Numbered from the stretch's first letter, positions 22,870-34,500 are shown. The stretch is 64,000 bases of DNA from Cylindrodendrum hubeiense (GCA_014621425.1 JAANBB010000104.1:1-64000), one strand, 5' to 3'. Program-made: numbers and translations. The notes: generated from the sequence alone by a model not told the origin.

Positions 22870-24024
22870 GTTGGGGTTGAGAGGCCTTGCTTGAGAAAGC
22901 AATGGATAATGAAGATGTGCAAGACTGGTGTAATAGATGACAATGGGTTGTGGGCGCGATGGGAGTGTGAGGATCAATCGAGGGACCACAGCATACTCGC
23001 ACTTACACTCGACCTCACGTACACACCAGAGAAGCAAGAGAGATGATGATGAGCAAACCGGCTCTCACCAACGGACTCGATGCCATAGAAATAAAAAGAA
23101 CGCGACTGGCCCCCCGCCAAGAGCCACTGGGTCGGATGCTGCCATTGCTGTCCGGCTATACGCACCGGTGCTCTGGGACGGGAACCAAGCCGGATTGGGG
23201 AATAGTTTCCAGCATACTTGCTCACTGTCTCCACGCTGAATCAAGCGACGTCGTAACCAGGAGACGCTGATGAGACGACAACGGGACGGTGGAGTGAGGC
23301 CCGAGTCAGGATGAACCGCGATAGATCGTCCAAACTGGCGTGAAACTGGAACCCAACTGGCTCCAACTGGCTCCAACTGGCTCCAACTGCCCCCTGGCGG
23401 TTCCGATGAGGCCCCGGTTGAGCAACTTGAGCAGAAATGAGCATGTTTTCCCGGGGTCCGTCAGTGGGGCCGGAGCGCGCCAGATCCACCGGCTCCGCAC
23501 GCGAGCTCTCCGTGATGCGACATCACCATGTCTCGGCCGGGTCACCACGAGCAAATAATCAGGGTTAAGCTTGATTATTAAAAATCAGCAGAGGCTTTGT
23601 GGTCGTAATAAACTTGGTGGCGGCCGCCATCCGTAGGCCTTAATTTTCTCTCCCGTTCCCCTGTCCAGCCCGGTGGAAACCACTCAATCATTCTCAATAT
23701 ATTACATACGAAGCACTCAACATTAGCCTGGACCTTGGTGGATCCCCCGCGAATATCCCACGATTGCGACTCTGCGAGTTCCCACCTCCTTCTCTCCACT
23801 CTGCCGAATCGGGGCATCGACCGACAACTTGCTCAGAGCCTATAAACCCGCTCACCCACATTCCATTTGAGCCGTCCTCCCAGTGGCGTGGATTCCATAC
23901 GAGGGCTTTGATGTGACGACGTGCTGCTTTTTATTAAGTAGACTCATCTTGAGTTGTTCTGTTCTTGGCCAATCTGCCCGACATCTGGACGACACATACG
24001 ATTCAACTCTGTCACTCCGCCAAG
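22870..24024. promoter_or_regulatory. Shared reductase/CTR regulatory region with TTGCTCA sites
   Basis: 1,155 bp between the divergent starts of the metalloreductase and the copper transporter. TTGCTCA occurs exactly at 23050-23056 (minus, extended to TTTGCTCA at 23050-23057), 23218-23224 (plus), 23419-23425 (minus) and 23829-23835 (plus). A near match TTTGCTCG lies at 23549-23555 (minus, 7-base core TTTGCTC). Budding-yeast Mac1 copper-response elements have core TTTGC(T/G)CA and activate CTR and FRE genes under copper shortage, so this is a candidate copper-starvation control region. The link to a Mac1-type factor in this fungus is inferred from motif and gene identity. Confidence 0.6.
23351..23390. 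repeat. 10-bp tandem repeat CTCCAACTGG
   Basis: Four consecutive 10-bp units (first ACCCAACTGG, last ending in C) lie inside the reductase/transporter intergenic region, just left of one TTGCTCA site. Confidence 0.85.
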
Positions 24025-24629
24025 ATGGATATGACCAGCGATAGCAGCAGCAGTGACTGCAAAGTCAACGTATGCCTCTTAACATGAAGCCTTCACGGCG
24101 CGTTCCATACTGACCTCACTGACAGATGCTCTGGAACTGGTACACCATCGATGCCTGTTTCCTCACCACGTCATGGCAGATCCGGAACGAGGGCATGATG
24201 GCCGCCACCTGTATCGGCGTCATCCTGCTCGTCGTGCTTGTCGAGTTCTTCCGCCGCATGGGCAAGGAGTACGACAACCTGCTGCACCGCCAGTTCGAGC
24301 GCCAGGCCACCACCCACGGCGTCGCCCTCGCCGCCCAGGGCTGCACCGGCGCCGTCATCCCCACGCGCCAGACCATCACCTTCCGCGCGTCGCCTCTCCA
24401 GCAACTGGTCCGGGCCATTATCCACGCGTTGACCTTTGGAGGCGCGTACATCATCATGCTTCTCGCCATGTACTTCAACGGCTACATCATCATTTGCATA
24501 TTTATCGGCAGCGGCCTAGGCAAGTTCCTATGTGACTGGTTTGTGGTCAAGATTGACCTCGAGGGGCTCGACGACGGAGGGCACGGCAAATCCAAGGGTA
24601 TTGAGGAGACGACTGTTTGCTGCGGCTGA
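24025..24629 (+). CDS. CTR-family copper transporter
   Basis: High-affinity Cu(I) uptake or vacuolar release protein that works as a trimer in the membrane. Exons 24025-24069 and 24126-24629 give 182 residues. The short N-terminus starts MDM and has few Met, then NMLWNWYTID leads into the first membrane region. The first helix is MAATCIGVILLVVLVEFF. After a cytosolic loop, helix 2 holds the signature MxxxM (IIMLLAMYFNGY) and helix 3 the GxxxG packing motif (IGSGLGKFLCDW). The C-terminus ends in a Cys-Cys pair (TVCCG), a copper-handling feature of CTR tails. The sparse Met-rich ectodomain fits a Ctr2/Ctr3-type member. It shares its promoter region with the metalloreductase. Confidence 0.93.
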
Positions 24630-25952
24630 GCGGGTTTCCTGATGAGGATTTCATCTTGACGACTGAATGAACCGAAATCACGGCCAGTCGTGTTCTGTTT
24701 TTGTTTAAAATTGTTTGGCGATACCCCGACGCGAAGAACCCGGTGCCCTAAAGAGACAGCTTCAACCCATTAGAACGAGCATCTTCCTCTTGAGAATATG
24801 GCTCTGAAGTGATAGTCTTTTAGTAATATGGGAAGGAATAGCAAGTGTGCCAAGGTAGATTTGGCGGCGCATAGAACAAGCAAGGAGTCTAGAAATGGCT
24901 TGAATTTATCAAATCCACTGCTCCGTACCACGCCACGAATGACCTGTAATACTTGACGTATCCGAATTTCCATCGTCACGAGACCCCCTGGACTCCTGCC
25001 AGCATTCCGAATACCACCACACTGACGGAGATCTCGAAGCTTATCCAAGCAGCCATAATTCAAGATGCGGAGAGGTGGACGATGCCAACATCTACCTAGG
25101 GCTGCAGAATACAAGAATGCCAAATAAGCTCAAACCGGCTCAGTAGACCCTTGACGGACTCTCCCATAACTCTAGGGATGACCAATATATTCAAACTGTG
25201 CATGTAGGATCCGCTAGTTCAAGCCTCCCGCATCTTACTGTCCGAGCAAAACCCACTCAACCTCCCATCACCCCCACAGAAGACCTTGGTGCAGCTTGGC
25301 TCCGATCTCAGATCTTGACCCATGCGCAATATTCCGGGTCGGTAGTTGACAGGTTCGTGAATGGAGAGTGCTGTGATTGGAGAACAAGTCCGATCCATCC
25401 GTCAGCATGGAAATGCTGCTCAGTAGCGGCAGCGCAGCGCGCATACGCCTGCATGACAAACTTGCTCATACTCGCGCGCGGGCCATCATCCTCCCAAAAT
25501 CATGGCAATAGAGTCATCGTGTTGAACATCAATATGGTTGATAAGAGGGTCAAGCCAATATCAAATGTTCAGGCCGAGGGGCACAAAACGTAGGGCATAT
25601 CTGACTGACCGGGGCCGTATCTGGCGTTTGATCTGCAGAACAACGTGTTCTCGTCCAAAAATGGGACTTCCTCATTTGCCTGCACTAAAAATGACCCCAA
25701 CAACAATATGCTCAATCACGCTCTAACGCCCCTTATGAGGTGAGGTGGTTGTTTCAAGGCTGCTCTGGTTATTATCAGGGCGGCCACGCCATGTATCAAC
25801 CGAGTGTCGCCAGGATCGCGCGACGATCGGGCCAGGATCAGTCTTCACTGCCATGACCATCTCGCAACCGAACTGAAGGATACAACAAGCCTTTCTGCTT
25901 TGCTTCATTCTCTTCTTCCAAAAACTTCAAAAATTTGTAGTGCACCGCCATC
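24630..25952. other. Intergenic, nothing recognised
   Basis: 1.3 kb without a supported gene. Frames of 60-130 codons on both strands have no domain, no consistent start context and overlap one another. Confidence 0.5.
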
Positions 25953-26529
25953 ATGTCTTTCTCCAGTACATATTCAACTTCAACTTCATCTTCGTCCACC
26001 TCCAGTTCGCCCCTACACTTCCATCATGTCGAAGCCCATGGCGACAAAATGGAGAGTGAGCTTGACATTGTCAAGGCCTGGTTCTCGGTTCTAACCGACT
26101 CGGAGCGAGCAGAAGCCCTCTCTTCCATCGCAGAACTGCCATGCCTCCGAGAAATAGAGCCCATGATCCAAACGCTAAAGGAGCGCAAGCGGGATCTATG
26201 GCGACGCCAGGAAGAGCTCATCATCCAGCCGCCGAACAGAATGAAATGGGTCATGCCAGTGTTCCCCCACAACACCCAAGACCCGAAGTGGGCAGCCAAA
26301 TGGCTGAGGGCGCTGAGGCTGCACAAGTACGAGAAGTGTCTGGCAGGTTTGTCGCCATCGCAAGTTGAGCGGTTGAGCGATGAGGACCTGCAGGAGCTTG
26401 GCGTAGACACCGTGGGTGCCAGAGGGAAGCTTCTTCGGGTAAGTCTTATCCTGTAGCTGGTGCGAAGCAGCATCGGCATCATCAGTCTCCAGCGTCTCTA
26501 ACCCTAGACAGGCTATCCAGAGTGGTTGA
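25953..26529 (+). CDS. Small SAM-domain protein (Vts1/Smaug-like fold)
   Basis: Exons 25953-26438 and 26512-26529 give 167 residues. After a Ser/Thr-rich leader, a helical region (SELDIVKAWFSVLTDSERAE, then EIEPMIQTLKERKRDLW) resembles the helical segment preceding SAM domains in Vts1-type RNA-binding proteins. The SAM domain covers about 112-163: WLRALRLHKYEKCL, LSPSQVERLSDEDLQELG, VGARGKLLR. The last exon codes only AIQSG; its intron has GTAAGT, a CTAAC branch site and CAG. If unspliced, the frame ends after VSLIL, also at 167 residues. A second Met at about residue 33 is a possible start. An RNA-binding or protein-interaction role is inferred from the fold alone. Confidence 0.75.
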
Positions 26530-26993
26530 GCATCTGGCGATGCCATAGTACACAAGAACGACAAATAACGACAACACACACATGCATCGCTCTCTTCGAG
26601 CAGGACGGCTGCGCCGTCTCCCTTTCAATTAGCGGGCGTACTTGGGACTAACGGCCTCGGGAAATTTTACCTGGCCCTCATAATTGGAGATGGAAGGAAA
26701 CCACATTGCTGCTCGGGAAATAATGCTACCCGACACTCTTCAACAAATTTCCGACATTCCATATCTGCGAGAATACATTTATGTAAGGCAAATCATTGAT
26801 TTATTGGCCGTGACATCCAGTTGCTATGTGAAATCCATAAAACGTATAGAATATCTCTGTCGCAGTTTCACAAATTACGTGACGTGGGCACGTATGCCCG
26901 GACAACGCTGAGCTTACGGGATAACCACGCGCTTTCCCTGTATGCTAAATCATCGTAATGGACAAGATTCAGTTGTGCCATGTTTGAAGGTGC
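26530..26993. other. Intergenic, convergent 3' regions
   Basis: 464 AT-rich bp between the 3' ends of the SAM-domain gene and PIS1. Nothing further recognised. Confidence 0.5.
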
Positions 26994-28041
26994 TTAGGGT
27001 GTCTTGGCCTTGGACTTCCGAGGAAGGCCCTTCTCCTTTCTCGCTTTAATGTCAACGTCTGCTAACCACCTGCTGGCCTTGCAGAGCTGGACAACATTGA
27101 GAATCTGCTTAATGGCCATGACCGGGAAGCTGACCCAAACAAAGATTTCGGGCCAGAAGGAATCGATCTTATTGGCGCGAGCAATTTCCAGAGCAGTGGC
27201 GCTGTATGGGTCCAGGAATAGCTGTCTGAGGAGTGAAATATTGATAGCATCGGGCTGGACGGTTTCTCCACCTGTCACCCCGACATCCTTGAGCAGCTCA
27301 GACGAAATTGGGGATGACGAGAAGGATAGAAGGTAAAGGGCAATGAAGAAGAGCTCGTTGAGAAAACAAACGATAAATAAGACGACCTATCAAGGGAAAT
27401 ATCAGTTACATGCAGCAATATACACTGTGAAAGCTCTGCCACGTACCTTGTTTGTGTAATATAAGTTCAACAGCCAGCTTTGGCTCTTGTCGATATTCTT
27501 ATGGCTTGATTCGACACCACCGACAACAAGAGTAGCATACATATGTATGTAGTGACTAGAGAAATCCAGGGCTATAAGACCCTGGAAAACAACAGCCCAT
27601 CGCGGGAAGGCCAATGCGAGAAAGACCAACAGGCACGACGTGGAGCATCGGTCCGTGACCATATCGAGGACAGCACCGAACCGAGTTGACTGCTCGAAGG
27701 CTCTCGCAGCAAACCCATCGAAGGCGTCAAGCAGACAGGACACACTGTAAAGCACCGAACAAGTTCGGGGATGGATAGGCATGTAATAGAGGGAAGCAAT
27801 GGCGAGGACGATCCGACAGTAGCCTACCGGGTAAGTGGCGTTAGCAGGGGGTAGCCAATTGGCCAAAGGACTGAGAAAGCAACGCACCGATGATATTGGG
27901 CCAGAAGAGAAAGATATTCTCACGAGGAGATGAGTCCAGCTCATCCGGCTCATGGTGGTTAGGATCATTGCCATCTTCGCCCAACAATGTGTGCGTGTTG
28001 CTCGCTTTCGCGGCCTTTTTCAGAGACTGGGAGGCTGACAT
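26994..28041 (-). CDS. PIS1: Phosphatidylinositol synthase (CDP-DAG:inositol transferase)
   Basis: Makes phosphatidylinositol from CDP-diacylglycerol and myo-inositol in ER membranes. Exons are 28041-27888, 27823-27447 and 27386-26994, giving 307 residues. The cytosolic N-terminus is polar; NIFLFWPNIIGYCRI begins the membrane domain. The CDP-alcohol phosphotransferase signature D-G-x2-A-R-x8-G-x3-D-x3-D is complete: Asp87, Gly88, Ala91, Arg92, Gly101, Asp105 and Asp109. Further conserved segments are ALDFSSHYIHMY, which is typical of PI synthases, and SWLLNLYYTNK before the second intron. The C-terminal part has additional membrane helices and a basic tail (ARKEKGLPRKSKAK). It may supply substrate for the GPI pathway that starts with the GPI1 complex in the same window, though the two are not adjacent. 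Confidence 0.96.
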
Positions 28042-29122
28042 GGTGGCCGTAAAGATGATGTACCCGTTTGCGCGTCGAATGTTGGGATGAAGGAGGTGTT
28101 GAGATATTCAGGTGATTGTCGTGGCCAGACTCTGAGACCGCCGTGAAATGTGACCAGGGCAAGGGTGGATTGAGTTTTGAAGTGATTGATCTGCGCAACC
28201 GATCGAACTAGGATGGAAGAGAGTGACGTGCCACCGAACGCTGGTGCATGAAGTTTGACAGCTTCGATGGTCACTCGGCAACCCCCACACAGTACAGTAT
28301 TATCTGGGGCCATTAGGTACCCAGACAGCAGCTGAGAAGTCGCTTCTAGTAGGGTCAGCACTAAACCTCAGTGCAGTATCCACCTAAGAACTCAAGGACA
28401 TCAGCCAAGCTATAGGGGCCTTGTGGGGGCTTCCTACCAAAATGAAGAATTGAATGTACCGCAGTACGCACTGTGGGGTGGGGGTGATGATGTGAGTGGT
28501 CTCTTCGCCTGGCTTGATCGTCTGAATGCGCCACGACCAGACGTGTTAGTCCAACAATCAACTACTATCGGACCCTGTCAATTCCCATCTCAGGTTCACA
28601 TAATCACACCTTCAAGAGATGTCAACTAACTACACGCTTTTTGGGAACAGCTACCAGCCAGACTTCGGACCGGCGACCCGGATTCCTCATACCGCCTGGA
28701 CATGCACTGTCTGAAACATGACGTCGGGGGCAGTGCTGGAACTGCCTGGTTGGTCTGGTGTGACAGTTGCTGAGTATTTGTCTCTCGGGTTTGAGGGTAG
28801 CCAAGGCAGCCCAGATATCTCTGACGGATTGCCTGAGGCATCTCGGAGTTCGCTATCGCGAGCGTCTTAGAGATGGATGGTTATTTTGTCGGCAGGTGAT
28901 CTGCTGTTCACTTTAACCCGAGCCCATAGAGCACTAACTAAGCCATGAGGAATGGATTAACTGCGGAGTTGACGGGAGGCGTGACACCCGGGCGGTGCAT
29001 GCACACAGGGCGGGCCGCAGCACAGGCACCTCAACACGGCTACAGACCTCCAAACTACAGTTCCTTAGCTCCTACGCCGAACACGGCGGTTGCACTCCCG
29101 CTCTTCGCCTGCAAGGATCACG
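28042..29122. other. Intergenic, divergent 5' regions
   Basis: 1.1 kb between the PIS1 start and the start of the hypothetical nuclear protein. Short frames here lack support. No regulatory motif was recognised with confidence. Confidence 0.5.
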
Positions 29123-29995
29123 ATGGCAGCCGCGTCGCCCAAGAGCACCCCGAAGCGCAAGCGTGACGACGAGCCATGGATATCTCCCATTAAATTCTCC
29201 TTTGAGCCTCCAACCGCCTCCCCCTCGAAAGACGGCAGCAGCAGTCCCCGATCGGCTGTCGCTCACAAGTTCCGCGGTCTCGCCTTGGAAAGTGGGGGCG
29301 GGGCAACCAGCGACGACAACGATGCCATCGAGTCTCTGAGGAAGCGCCAGAGATCGGATGACCTGATGCTTGATGCTCCGCAGGCCGATGCTCCGCAGGT
29401 CGATGCTCCGCAAGTTGAGGATGCCTTCGCCTTGGATGGCAAGCCTGTTTTCTCATTCTCGCTCGCGGCGCCGGCACCAACCCCGCAAGAGGAGCCTGTT
29501 AAGCTGGCCCAGCTCCCCGACCCAGATGGCGGCCTTAACCGGTCATACCCGTCCATCAACCGCTTAGCCGACTCCAAGTCGCGGGTCAAGAAGAGAGCCA
29601 GCTCGCCCCCGCTGCGCTTTAAGAAGACGTCGAAACGGCCGGACGAAGATGGCGACGACGCTGAGATCGAGATCGTCGACCCAGTAAGAGCCGCTCTGAC
29701 GTGGCACGAGGACGAAATCACCATGTACGACCCTGAAGACGAGGATGATGACGGCACCGGCATCAATGGAATCGGGTTCAAACCCACCCCTGCGCTGGCT
29801 CATGCAAGAGCCATGAAGCGGAGGCAGCAAATGGCCGAATATCGCAAGCGGGAGGAGAGTGATGCCAGGGCCAAGCGCAGCCAACGACGCCGCGGAGCCT
29901 CAGGGATCGCCACCGGACCAGGCGAGAAGTCTCCGTCAAGGAAGGTCAGGTTCATAGATGCTGAGGCCCAGAGCATTGCTATTGTAACGGGATGA
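29123..29995 (+). CDS. Hypothetical nuclear, disordered protein
   Basis: Not recognised. Single exon, 290 residues, start MAAASPKSTPKRKRDD with an immediate basic nuclear-signal-like stretch. The sequence is Ser/Pro/Asp-rich and mostly disordered. A repeat of DAPQ (three copies, 12-nt unit, about 29371-29412) lies near residue 85. Further motifs are RVKKRASSPPLRFKK, an acidic block (YDPEDEDDDG) followed by GINGIGFKPTPALAHARAMKRRQQ, then a basic coiled segment and SPSRKVRFIDAEAQ at the end. The pattern GIGFKPTPA then A-x-AMKRRQQ resembles short G-patch-like or splicing-associated segments, but this is weak. The frame extends upstream to 29090; the MAAAS start has the better context. Confidence 0.65.
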   Translation: MAAASPKSTPKRKRDDEPWISPIKFSFEPPTASPSKDGSSSPRSAVAHKFRGLALESGGGATSDDNDAIESLRKRQRSDDLMLDAPQADAPQVDAPQVEDAFALDGKPVFSFSLAAPAPTPQEEPVKLAQLPDPDGGLNRSYPSINRLADSKSRVKKRASSPPLRFKKTSKRPDEDGDDAEIEIVDPVRAALTWHEDEITMYDPEDEDDDGTGINGIGFKPTPALAHARAMKRRQQMAEYRKREESDARAKRSQRRRGASGIATGPGEKSPSRKVRFIDAEAQSIAIVTG

Positions 29996-30451
29996 GATCA
30001 TGTGGGCGTGTTGAAGGGATTTCCCTGTCGGGAATGCGAGGTTTGGTATGGGGAATGGGGTTGGGCGGCAAACTGGCTCCTGGCGTTTTGTTTTGTTTAT
30101 GCTTTCTTTTTCCTCTCTTACAAGACCATCTGCGCCGGCTTACACTTTCTTATCTTCCCTGCCTGGGACGTTTTTACGGGTTATCTGGTGTTACTTGGTC
30201 GAGAACTACGGAGGGTAACTTGTGATTCCACACTACTCCCCTTTATACCCAGTTCTTCAGAGGACTCTCAGTCCTAGCTTCTTTTAACGATGGAATTTTG
30301 ATGTCTTTTTAATGAGAAAGTTCCCAGACCTCTGTCTATCCTGTGAACCTTGCCATACTGTACAAGGGAGTTTGTTCGTTTCCACGACCGTGGCCCGGTG
30401 GATGCCACACATACTCATACACGATAATACAAAATAGACCCAGCATCGAGC
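29996..30451. other. Intergenic, convergent 3' regions
   Basis: 456 bp between the hypothetical protein and COX20. T-rich and without a supported gene. Confidence 0.5.
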
Positions 30452-31042
30452 TCACCAGAACTTGTACCAGGGCCTTTCCGCGGCTTTTCGCTCTGCCTCT
30501 AGTCGCTGGTGCTCCTTCTTTGCCGCCATCAGCTTCTTTGCCTGTTCTCTTCGGTTTTCCGTCACCACCTCGATCTGTCGCTTCATCTGTCGGCGCTCGA
30601 CTCGTCGCAGGTACTGGCAGTATTCGTAGGATGCCATGCTTCCAAGGACAAAGATTCCGACAGCCCAGTTGGCGGCCTTGGCGGCATTGCCTGATAGCCA
30701 TTAGCATACGCGGAGGAAGCTGGAGGGGTTGGAGGGGCTGGAGGGGTGTCTCTCACCTTGGATGACAAACTTCAATCCTCCCAGACCGGCGCCAGAGGCA
30801 ATTCCGGTGATGAATCCTTGGCGGGCGCAGGGCGTGTTCGCAATGTTCGTAAAGTCGTCCTTATTGATCATGCCCACGGCCTCTGTGATTGTTGGTCGCC
30901 CGTTCGGCTTCGTCGCTCCATTCTCGGCTGCTTCGTTCTCTAATGGCTTGGACCAGACATGCAGAGTCTTGTCCCCGGGTTGAGGTTGTGATTGCGAATC
31001 CAGCTGCGGCTGTGGTTGCCCATCCTCCTGTGTTGGAGCCAT
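30452..31042 (-). CDS. COX20: Cytochrome c oxidase assembly factor COX20
   Basis: Inner-membrane chaperone for newly made Cox2 during cytochrome oxidase assembly (family knowledge). Exons 31042-30757 and 30690-30452 give 174 residues. A Gln/Pro-rich N-terminus is followed by DDFTNIANTPCARQGFITG, then the first membrane helix (GIASGAGLGGLKFVIQG), split by the intron at its last Gly, and the second helix ANWAVGIFVLGSMASYEYC. The C-terminal half is a charged coiled coil (RRVERRQMKRQIE) ending ERPWYKFW. The TPC-R, GGLKF and NWAVG...EYC pattern matches fungal COX20. It is divergent from POL2, with 550 bp between starts. Confidence 0.85.
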
Positions 31043-31592
31043 TTCTGGCTACCTGCGTTGCACAATGGGTATCATGAAAGGCGGCCGACGTCGCTTTTGC
31101 AGAGCCAGCTCGCACATCGGCCGATTCGATGACGCTGAAAATGGCGTTGCCCGTCTCGGGGCGGGTGGCCCGTGCACCAACCCCAATCCCACGCCCTCAT
31201 AGGTACGAGGTACGTACCGACCCAGGAATACCCAAATCCATTAAACTATAGTGGGGCAGGAACGAGCGTGTCGCGCTGTCCTGGACTCGACGCGTTTATA
31301 CGCGTCTCCCAATCTACCAATCTGGGTCAAGGCTTTTGAGGCCAGGCCCTTTCTTACTGGCGTCGCCTTCGCATCACTCCGCAACCCTCCGCATCACACG
31401 AAACCCATGTTGACTTTCACCCTTTCTCAATTCGACCTCTATCTTTACCGTTGACCCCGGAAACCATTGCGCCCTGTTTTGCTCTTCTCATGACGGTTGC
31501 CGTGTGCCTTCGAGTGTCCCGGGCACAATAACTCGAAACCCTCTTCTCCATCCCGTCTTCTCCCAGGCCATCCCAGGAGAGGATCCAACACA
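31043..31592. promoter_or_regulatory. Divergent COX20 / POL2 promoter region
   Basis: 550 bp between divergent starts. It contains a pair of ACGCGT boxes, listed separately, and little else that can be named. Confidence 0.6.
31290..31305 (+). promoter_or_regulatory. Two MluI cell-cycle boxes (ACGCGT), 10 bp apart
   Basis: ACGCGT lies at 31290-31295 and again at 31300-31305, one helical turn apart, about 290-300 bp upstream of the POL2 start. ACGCGT is the MCB site bound by MBF (Mbp1/Swi6-type) factors that switch on DNA-replication genes at G1/S. Binding in this organism is inferred. Confidence 0.65.
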
Positions 31593-34500
31593 ATGTCCAA
31601 CACAAGTCTCCGCCGCCCGCAAAAGGGCTTCCGCCGGGGAGGCAAGTCCGCCTACCATGGCCCTCGAACTCGCACATTCGCTCCCTCTTCCCGGAAAGAG
31701 GCCACCTCAGCAGACGAGAAATGGGAGCGCACGCGGTTGGCGCACACCATCGACGAGACCATGGGCTTCGCCCGATACGAGAGTGGCAAGAAGAAGGAAG
31801 GCTGGCTTGTCAACGTCCAGACCACATCCATCGAGGATGAGAGGATACCCAACGGTCGGTCTGCACTTGACTGCTACTTCATTGAGGAAGACGGCTCGAC
31901 ATTCAAGGCGACAGTCGAATACGAACCGTACTTTTTGATCGCCGTCAAGAAAGGCCACGAGTCCGAGGTGGAAGAATGGGTCAAGCGAGTCCCTGGAGAG
32001 GGCGTCACCAAGTCGATTCGTCGAGTTGAGAAGGACGATCTGAACATGCCGAACCACCTTCTCGGTTACCGCCGAACTTTCATCGAGCTCCGGTTTTCCA
32101 ACGTCAACGACCTGCTGGCTGCAAGGAGGGATATCATGCCCATCGCGGAGAAGAACAAGAAGAACATGAATGCAATGGATGCATACGCCGAGGTTGCGAC
32201 GTAAGTACAAGCTCCGAGTCTCAAACTCATAGGGTCTAACACATGCATTCATAGGGCCAACAACGGCAACTTTGACCTGTTTGACGATTTACGAGAAGAC
32301 GAAAGACACATGAACAATTCCATTTCAGATGCCAGCGACTTTATTGTTGACATACGAGAGTATGATGTTCCATACCATGTACGAGTAATGATAGACTTGG
32401 GTGAGTGCTCCCGCGCCAGATTTGTTGGACTAATTGCTGACAAGAGCCCCAGATATAAGAGCTGGAAAATGGTACTTCGTCGAGGCCAAACACGGCGTGA
32501 CGAAGATCTACCCCAGCGAGGAGAGGTCGCTCCCAGCAGACCCCGTGGTCATGGCCTACGATATCGAGACGAGCAAGCTGCCTCTGAAATTCCCCGATGC
32601 TGCCACCGATCAGATCATGATGATTTCATACATGATTGATGGGCAGGGTTTCCTAATCACCAACCGCCAAATCATCTCGGAAGACATTGGCGACTTCGAC
32701 TATACCCCAAAACCCGAGTACCCCGGTCCCTTTATGATCTTCAACGAACCTGACGAAAAGGCTCTTATTGAGAGGTTCTTCCTCCACATCAAGGAAGCTC
32801 GTCCGACCGTCATCGCGACTTACAACGGTGACTTTTTCGATTGGCCCTTCGTGGAAGCAAGAGCAAGTGTCAATGGTATCGACATGTACCATGAGATTGG
32901 CTGGAAGAAGGACAGCGAGGACCAGTACAAGTGCAATTACAGCGTGCATATGGATTGCTTCCACTGGGTCAACCGAGATTCATATCTGCCCCAAGGTTCC
33001 CGAGGCTTGAAAGCTGTCACAGTCGCCAAGCTCGGATACGATCCCGATGAGCTCGACCCGGAGTTGATGACGCCCTACGCAATCGAGAGGCCGCAAACTC
33101 TTGCAGAGTACTCCGTCTCAGATGCCGTCGCCACATATTACCTGTACATGAAATATGTGCATCCTTTCATCTTCTCTCTCTGTACCATTCTTCCTCTAGG
33201 TGGTGACGACGTCTTGAGGAAAGGAACGGGTACGCTGTGCGAGATGTTGCTAATGGTACAAGCATATGAGCGGGAAATTGTGCTGCCAAACAAGTACATC
33301 ACTCCAAAAGAGGCTTTCTGGGACGGTCACCTCCTTGACTCAGAAACTTACGTTGGTGGCCACGTCGAAAGTATTGAGGCTGGTGTTTTCCGAGCAGATA
33401 TCCCTGTCGACTTCGCGGTCGAACCATCCGCTATTGATGAGCTTCTCGATGATCTGGATTCCGCTTTGAGGTTTGTCATCACTGTGGAAGAACAGAAGTC
33501 CTTCGACGATGTGGAAAACTATGAAGAGATCAAGGAGAAGATCAAGAACGCACTCATGAAACTCAAGGAGACACCGAATCGCCACGAGACACCTCTGATC
33601 TACCATCTTGACGTTGCTTCCATGTACCCCAACATCATGACTACCAATCGATTACAGCCCGATTCGATGATTAAGGAATCTGACTGCGCTGCTTGCGATT
33701 TCAACCGACCAGGAAAGACTTGTGACAGGAGAATGCCTTGGTCATGGAGAGGCGAATACATCCCGGCGAAACGAGACGAATACAACATGATTCGACACAC
33801 CCTGGAGAATGAGAAGTTTCCCGGCAAGTGGCCAAACTCTCCAATGCGTGCATTCCAGGAGTTGAGCGCGGATGAACAAGCGGCTCTTATCAGGAAACGC
33901 CTTCAGCTGTACTCGCAGAAGGTCTATCACAAGATTCACGACTCCACGACCATCGTCCGAGAGGCAATCATTTGCCAACGAGAAAACCCCTTCTACATCA
34001 ACACCGTTCGAGACTTCCGTGATCGTCGATACGACTACAAGGGCAAGGCGAAGACCTGGAAGGGGAAGACAGAGTCTCTCAAATCTTCTGGGGCGGCGCC
34101 AAACGAAATCGACGCCGCCAAAAAGATGATTATCTTGTACGATTCCCTGCAGCTCGCTCACAAGGTCATTCTCAACTCCTTCTACGGATACGTCATGAGA
34201 AAGGGATCTCGTTGGTACTCCTTGGACATGGCTGGTGTTACTTGCTTGACTGGAGCCCACATTATTCAGATGGCTAGGCAGTTGGTCGAACGCCTTGGTC
34301 GACCTTTGGAGCTGGACACTGACGGTATTTGGTGTATGCTTCCGGCCTCATTCCCCGAGAACTTCTCGTTCAAACTCAAGAACGGGAAAAAACTCAACAT
34401 CTCATACCCCTGTGTCATGCTTAACCACCTTGTCCACGCCAAATTCACCAACCACCAATACCAGACTTTGGCAGACAAAAAGACGTTCAAGTACGAGACA

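Noticed and set aside
31707..32252. 181-codon minus-strand frame
   Set aside because: Antisense shadow of POL2 exon 1.
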